NCBI GenBank assembly: GCA_036381125.1 | Contig: DASVDK010000295.1 | Span: forward strand, 1-9,542 | Length of the DNA: 9,542 bases | DNA from: DASVDK01 sp036381125 [NCBI: Thermodesulfobacteriota bacterium] | GTDB taxonomy: Bacteria; DASVDK01 | Direction of reading: 5' to 3' | In this document: in pieces, positions 6,682 to 9,542 of the stretch | Layout: each line of letters begins with the position of its first letter | Numbering within the stretch: the stretch's first letter is position 1 | The notes under the pieces: generated by a model | Databases searched by the model: none | What the model was told of the DNA's origin: nothing | What the model saw: only the letters and a program-made list of their open reading frames with translations | Program-made: the position numbers and the translations under genes

Positions 6682-7616
6682 GACCGGGCCCGGGGATCGA
6701 GCCAGCCGTAGAGGAGGTCGATCGCGAGGTTCACGGCGACGATGACGGCGGCCAGGGCGAGGACGATCCCCTGGACGAGGGGGAAGTCGCGCGCCTCGAC
6801 GGCGGTGAGCGCGAGCCGCCCCATGGCCGGCAGGGCGAAGACGCTCTCGACGACGATCGCGCCGGCCAGGAGCTGCCCGAAGAGGCTCCCGGCCACGGTC
6901 ACGATGGCGAGGAGCGCGGCCCTGAGGGCGTGTCGGATCAGGACGGCCCTCTCCGGCAGCCCCTTGGCTCGCGCCGTCCGGACGAAGTCCTGGCCGAGGA
7001 CCTCGAGGAGCGACGCGCGCACGACGCGGGTGAGGATGGCCGCCTGCCCGAGCCCCAGGGCGAGGACCGGCAACACGAGCGACCGGAGCGCGTCGACGGG
7101 GCTCTCGCTCCAGCGCACGAACCCGGTCGTCGGCAGCCATCCGAGCCGCACGCCGAAGACGAGGATGAGGAGCAGGCCGAGCCAGAAGGTCGGCACGGCA
7201 AGGCCGATCTGCGACAGCGCCACGACCGGCATGTCGAGCGCCGACCCGCGCCGCATCGCCGCCAGGGCGCCGATCGGCAGCGCGATCACGAGCGCGAGGG
7301 CGGCGGAGAGGCCGACCAGGGGGAGGGTCACGCCGAGGCTCGAGGCCACGAGTGAGGCGACCGGGCGGTCGTAACGGATCGAGACGCCGAGGTCCCCGCG
7401 GAGCGCACGGCCGGCCCAGGTCGCGTAGCGGGTGAGCGGCGGCCGGTCGAGGCCGAGCCGCTCGCGCACGGCCGCCAGCGCCTCGGGCGACGCCTCCATG
7501 CCGAGGATCGCCTGGGCGGCGTCGCCCGGAACGAGGAGGAGCGCCCCGAACACGAAGACCGAGGCGACGAGGAGCGTGAGGACGGCCGTGCCGATCCGCC
7601 GGAGAACGTACCTCAC
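6678..7616 (-). CDS. ABC transporter permease, DppB/OppB family
   Basis: This 312-residue permease pairs with the DppC-like protein. It begins MRYVLRRIGT, the common DppB opening, followed by a first membrane segment (10-30) and LVPGD (28-32). ALRGDLGVSI (71-80) is diagnostic for the family. The EAA loop is QDFVRTARAKGLPERAVLIRH (209-229), and VESVFALPAMGRL (257-269) lies before the last membrane segment. The start is a GTG at 7616; an extension of the same frame would read into the 87-bp tandem repeats and give a 29-residue repeated peptide, which is not credible as protein. No strong Shine-Dalgarno is seen. The gene is separated from its binding-protein gene by 322 bp of hairpin-rich DNA and overlaps dppC by 4 bp. 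Confidence 0.92.
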   Translation of the reverse strand: MRYVLRRIGTAVLTLLVASVFVFGALLLVPGDAAQAILGMEASPEALAAVRERLGLDRPPLTRYATWAGRALRGDLGVSIRYDRPVASLVASSLGVTLPLVGLSAALALVIALPIGALAAMRRGSALDMPVVALSQIGLAVPTFWLGLLLILVFGVRLGWLPTTGFVRWSESPVDALRSLVLPVLALGLGQAAILTRVVRASLLEVLGQDFVRTARAKGLPERAVLIRHALRAALLAIVTVAGSLFGQLLAGAIVVESVFALPAMGRLALTAVEARDFPLVQGIVLALAAVIVAVNLAIDLLYGWLDPRARS

Positions 7617-7639
7617 GCCGCAGGCACGGAGGCGGGAAT

Positions 7640-7878
7640 GCGCCCCGCGAAGCGGGGCCCGGCCGAAGGCCGGCGCGCCGGCAGAGCGGTCCGTGGGCGG
7701 CACGTGGCAGCAGGGGCCGATCCCCCGCGCCCCGCGCAGCGGGGCCCGGGCGAAGCCCGGCGCGCCGGCAGAGCGGTCCGTGGGCGGCACGCGGAAACAG
7801 GGGCCGATCTCCCGCGCCCCGCGAAGCGGGGCCCGGGCGAAGCCCGGCGCGCCGGCAGAGCGGTCCGTGGGCGGCACG
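7640..7878. repeat. Tandem array: 65-bp palindromic element x3 at an 87-bp period
   Basis: A 65-bp core occurs at 7640-7704, 7727-7791 and 7814-7878, with two 22-bp linkers (7705-7726 and 7792-7813) between them. Copies 2 and 3 differ at one base of the core. Copy 1 differs from copy 3 at two bases, which pair with each other. The linkers are less alike (4 differences in 22). Each core holds two adjoining hairpins: a 7-bp stem around a GAA or GCA loop, then a 6-bp stem around GAA. A CCGGCGCGCCGG palindrome follows, then an unstructured conserved tail (CAGAGCGGTCCGTGGGCGG). It fills most of the 322 bp between the DppA-like and DppB-like genes. The period is divisible by three, so several frames stay open through it. 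I read it as a non-coding REP/BIME-like intergenic repeat. Confidence 0.9.
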
Positions 7879-7888
7879 GGGCACGGGC

Positions 7889-7908
7889 GGCGCCGGCAGG
7901 CCGGCGCC
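7889..7908 (-). promoter_or_regulatory. 8-bp-stem GC hairpin close behind the DppA-like stop codon
   Basis: GGCGCCGG (7889-7896) and CCGGCGCC (7901-7908) are perfectly complementary around a 4-nt loop. The hairpin starts 30 nt past the stop of the binding-protein gene and ahead of the 87-bp repeats in transcription order. No U-tract follows on the minus strand, so it is not a classical intrinsic terminator. It could block 3'-exonucleases or cause partial (Rho-type) attenuation before the permease genes. A second GC palindrome (CGGCCGGCCGG, 7915-7925) sits between it and the stop. Confidence 0.6.
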
Positions 7909-7938
7909 TCGAGTCGGCCGGCCGGTTCACGACACGAC

Positions 7939-9441
7939 TTACCGCGACAGCCAGACGCGCACCAGGTTCATGGACGGCGTCGGCTGGTGCCGCCACCACC
8001 CCTGCACGGCGGCCCGCGTGGCGGCGAGGTAGGGCGAGCTGTAGAGCCAGTCGTTCACGGCGTCGCGCGCGAGCATCCGCTGGAGGTCGGCGTAGATCCT
8101 CGCCCGCTCGCGCTCGTCGAGCGTCGTCTGCCCCTTCTCGAGGAGCGCCCGGAACTCGGCGTTGTCGTACCGGAAGTAGTACCCGGGGTTGGCGTAGATG
8201 CCGATGTCGAACGGCTCCGAGTGGCCGATGATGGTCATGTCGTAGTCGGCGTTGCGGAAGATCCGCGAGAGCCAGGTCGTCCACTCGACGACCTCGAGCC
8301 GGAGCCGGATGCCGACCTTCGCGAGCTGGGCCGCGAGCAGCTCGCCCGCCCGCCGCTCGTAGGGATAGGGGGCCGGCAGCGAGAAGGTCGCCTCGAAGCC
8401 GTTCGGGTACCCGGCCTCGGCGAGGAGCGCCTTCGCCCGCTCGGGGTCGTAGGGGTAGGTGCCGGAGGTGTCGACGTAGTAGCGCTCGCCCGGGCTCATG
8501 TGCGAGCCGATCGGCGTGCCGAAGCCGAACATGGCGCCGTCGACGATCTCCTTCCGGTTCGTGGCGTGGGCGATCGCCCGCCGCACCCGCACGTCGGAGA
8601 AGGGGCGGCGCGAGTTGTTGAGGCCGACCGTGATCTCGGTCGTCGTGCGCCCCTCGATCAGCCGCAGCGCCGGGTTCCCCTTCACCTTGAGGGCGTTCTC
8701 GGGCGACAGGGCGTAGCCGATCACGTCGAGGTCGCTCGCCTCGAGCGCCGCCATCTGCGCGCTCGGGTCGGGCAGGAAGCGGAAGACGGCGCCGTCGAGG
8801 TAGGGGAGGCCGGCCTCGTGGTAGCCGTCGAAGCGGGCGAGCCGCACGGCCGAGCCGCGGTCCCAGGCGACGAAGCGGAAGGGCCCGGTGCCGACCGGGC
8901 GCGCCTTCTGCGCCTCGACGTCGCCCGGCGCGTGGATCACCGAGTCGGGCCGCGCGAGGTCGAAGAGGAAGTCGGCGTTCACCTTCCCGAGCCGGAACGT
9001 CACGGTCCGGGCGTCGGGGGTCGTGATCTCGGTGATGTCCTCGTAGTAGGCGTGGTTGGTGTGCCCGGAGCCGGCGGTCCGCGCCCGGTCGAACTTCGCC
9101 TTGACGGCGGCCGCCGTGAAGGGCTGGCCGTCGTGGAACCTGACGCCCGACTTGAGGGTGAAGGTCCAGACGAGCCCGTCCTTCGAGACGCTCCAGCGCT
9201 CGGCCAGGAGCGGCAGGATCCGTCCCTCGTCGTCGAAGCGGACGAGCCCCTCGAGGACGTTCCCGTAGAGCATCCGCGCGATCTCCTGCGAGGTGCTCGC
9301 CGTGGGGTCGAGGTGGGGCGGCTCGGCGTTGAGCGCCACGGTGAGGGTGCCGCCCCGCGCCGGCCCCTGGGCGATGGCGGCCGCGGGCAGAAGGAGCGCG
9401 GCCAGGGCGAGGGCGGTCGTCAGGATCCGCCGCATGGTCAT
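7939..9441 (-). CDS. ABC transporter substrate-binding protein, family 5 (DppA/OppA-like)
   Basis: This 500-residue periplasmic binding protein is of the peptide/nickel/opine-type SBP family 5. The signal peptide covers residues 1-24 (MTMRRIL, an Ala/Leu core, AIA before QG), with no lipobox. Family landmarks are GGTLTVALNAEPPHLDP (30-46), LAERWSVSKDGLVWTFTL (79-96), GVRFHDGQPFTAAAV (99-113), GTGPFRFVAW (184-193) and FSDVRVRRAIAHATNRKEIV (281-300). The YPYDPERAKALLAEAGYPNG segment (329-348) is also typical. I chose the ATG at 9441 because it overlaps the upstream TGA as ATGA and has GGAGG four bases upstream; the ATG two codons later (9435) is an alternative. It is co-transcribed with an upstream M20 peptidase and precedes the permeases after a hairpin-rich spacer. 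The likely ligand is a peptide or acylated amino compound. Confidence 0.93.
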   Translation of the reverse strand: MTMRRILTTALALAALLLPAAAIAQGPARGGTLTVALNAEPPHLDPTASTSQEIARMLYGNVLEGLVRFDDEGRILPLLAERWSVSKDGLVWTFTLKSGVRFHDGQPFTAAAVKAKFDRARTAGSGHTNHAYYEDITEITTPDARTVTFRLGKVNADFLFDLARPDSVIHAPGDVEAQKARPVGTGPFRFVAWDRGSAVRLARFDGYHEAGLPYLDGAVFRFLPDPSAQMAALEASDLDVIGYALSPENALKVKGNPALRLIEGRTTTEITVGLNNSRRPFSDVRVRRAIAHATNRKEIVDGAMFGFGTPIGSHMSPGERYYVDTSGTYPYDPERAKALLAEAGYPNGFEATFSLPAPYPYERRAGELLAAQLAKVGIRLRLEVVEWTTWLSRIFRNADYDMTIIGHSEPFDIGIYANPGYYFRYDNAEFRALLEKGQTTLDERERARIYADLQRMLARDAVNDWLYSSPYLAATRAAVQGWWRHQPTPSMNLVRVWLSR

Positions 9442-9542
9442 TCGTCCTCCATGAGGAAGAGCACCGCGGCCGCGGCGTAGAGGCGGGCCGAGGCCACGAG
9501 GTCGTCCACGCCGACCCACTCGTCGGCCTGGTGCGGCACGGT
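9438..9542 (-). CDS. C-terminal end of an M20-family metallopeptidase/deacylase (partial)
   Basis: Only the last 34 residues are in the window, beginning TVPHQADEWVGVDDLV and ending in FLMEDE before TGA. The His-x3-Glu-x-Val then DDL arrangement is the C-terminal metal-ligand region of M20 enzymes (ArgE, DapE and carboxypeptidase G2 type), where this His binds the second zinc. The Ala-rich helix that follows is the usual C-terminus. Its stop overlaps the start of the DppA-like gene by four bases (ATGA), so hydrolase and importer are translationally coupled. This suggests that the imported compound is an amide or short peptide cleaved by this enzyme. The assignment rests on a short fragment. 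Confidence 0.7.
   Translation of the reverse strand, partial: TVPHQADEWVGVDDLVASARLYAAAAVLFLMEDE
9446..9450 (-). promoter_or_regulatory. Ribosome binding site for the DppA-like binding protein
   Basis: GGAGG lies inside the last codons of the M20 gene, four bases before the ATG at 9441 and ten before the ATG at 9435. Both spacings are tolerated; the ATGA overlap favours 9441. Confidence 0.6.

Noticed and set aside
7640-7878. CRISPR array
   Set aside because: The repeated units are 65 bp with only 22-bp linkers that are themselves similar to each other; CRISPR has short repeats and unrelated spacers. No cas genes are present.
6682-7884. Upstream part of the 678-codon minus-strand frame ending with DppC
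   Set aside because: Only the last 277 residues match DppC. The rest lies out of frame over dppB and over the 87-bp repeats.
7638-8231. Plus-strand frame encoding repeated Pro/Gly/Arg peptides across the tandem repeat
   Set aside because: The repeated peptide only reflects the 87-bp period (29 codons). There is no ribosome binding site or family match, and it runs antisense into the binding-protein gene.
7432-9480. 682-codon plus-strand open frame opposite the DppA-like gene and the repeats
   Set aside because: It is antisense to a clear family 5 binding protein with signal peptide. Its product is Arg/Gly/Val/Asp-rich with no domain, as expected of a GC-driven shadow frame.

Overview
The window is a GC-rich stretch (clearly well above 65% G+C by eye) of a bacterial chromosome, carrying solute-uptake genes and catabolic enzymes. 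Two ABC importer clusters with separate periplasmic-type binding proteins, each with an Ala-rich signal peptide and no lipobox Cys, point to a Gram-negative soil or subsurface organism. The overall style recalls Rokubacteria/Methylomirabilota or a high-GC proteobacterium, but there is no rRNA or marker gene here, so the taxonomy is a guess.

Left edge (1-228): three copies of a 25-bp, relatively AT-rich repeat, then a short non-coding stretch with a GC palindrome. Minus-strand cluster A (4811 down to 229), in transcription order: an Asp/Glu/hydantoin-racemase-superfamily protein, a NitT/TauT-type (NMT1/THI5-like) binding protein, its ATPase, its permease, and a GalD/PrpF-type 4-oxalomesaconate tautomerase. 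The last four are packed with gaps of 5 bp or less or a 1-bp overlap; a 65-bp gap with the only AT-rich island of the region precedes the binding protein and is the best promoter candidate. The likely theme is uptake of a small organic acid or aromatic-derived acid followed by isomerisation; the substrate cannot be read from sequence.

A divergent plus-strand gene (4955-5815) encodes a MaoC-like double-hotdog enoyl-CoA hydratase 2. It converges with cluster B, again on the minus strand (9542 down to 5848): the C-terminal tail of an M20-family metallopeptidase/deacylase, a family 5 (DppA/OppA-like) binding protein, a 322-bp non-coding spacer, then DppB-like and DppC-like permeases. Start/stop overlaps (ATGA) join peptidase to binding protein and DppB to DppC. 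No DppD/DppF ATPases are present in the window.

The most notable structure is the spacer inside cluster B: a 65-bp palindrome-rich element repeated three times at an exact 87-bp period, with stems kept intact by a paired (compensatory) substitution and loop changes that preserve a GNA triloop, plus a separate 8-bp-stem hairpin close behind the binding-protein gene. It sits exactly between a binding-protein gene and its permease genes, a position where hairpin repeats are known in other bacteria to set unequal expression of the two.
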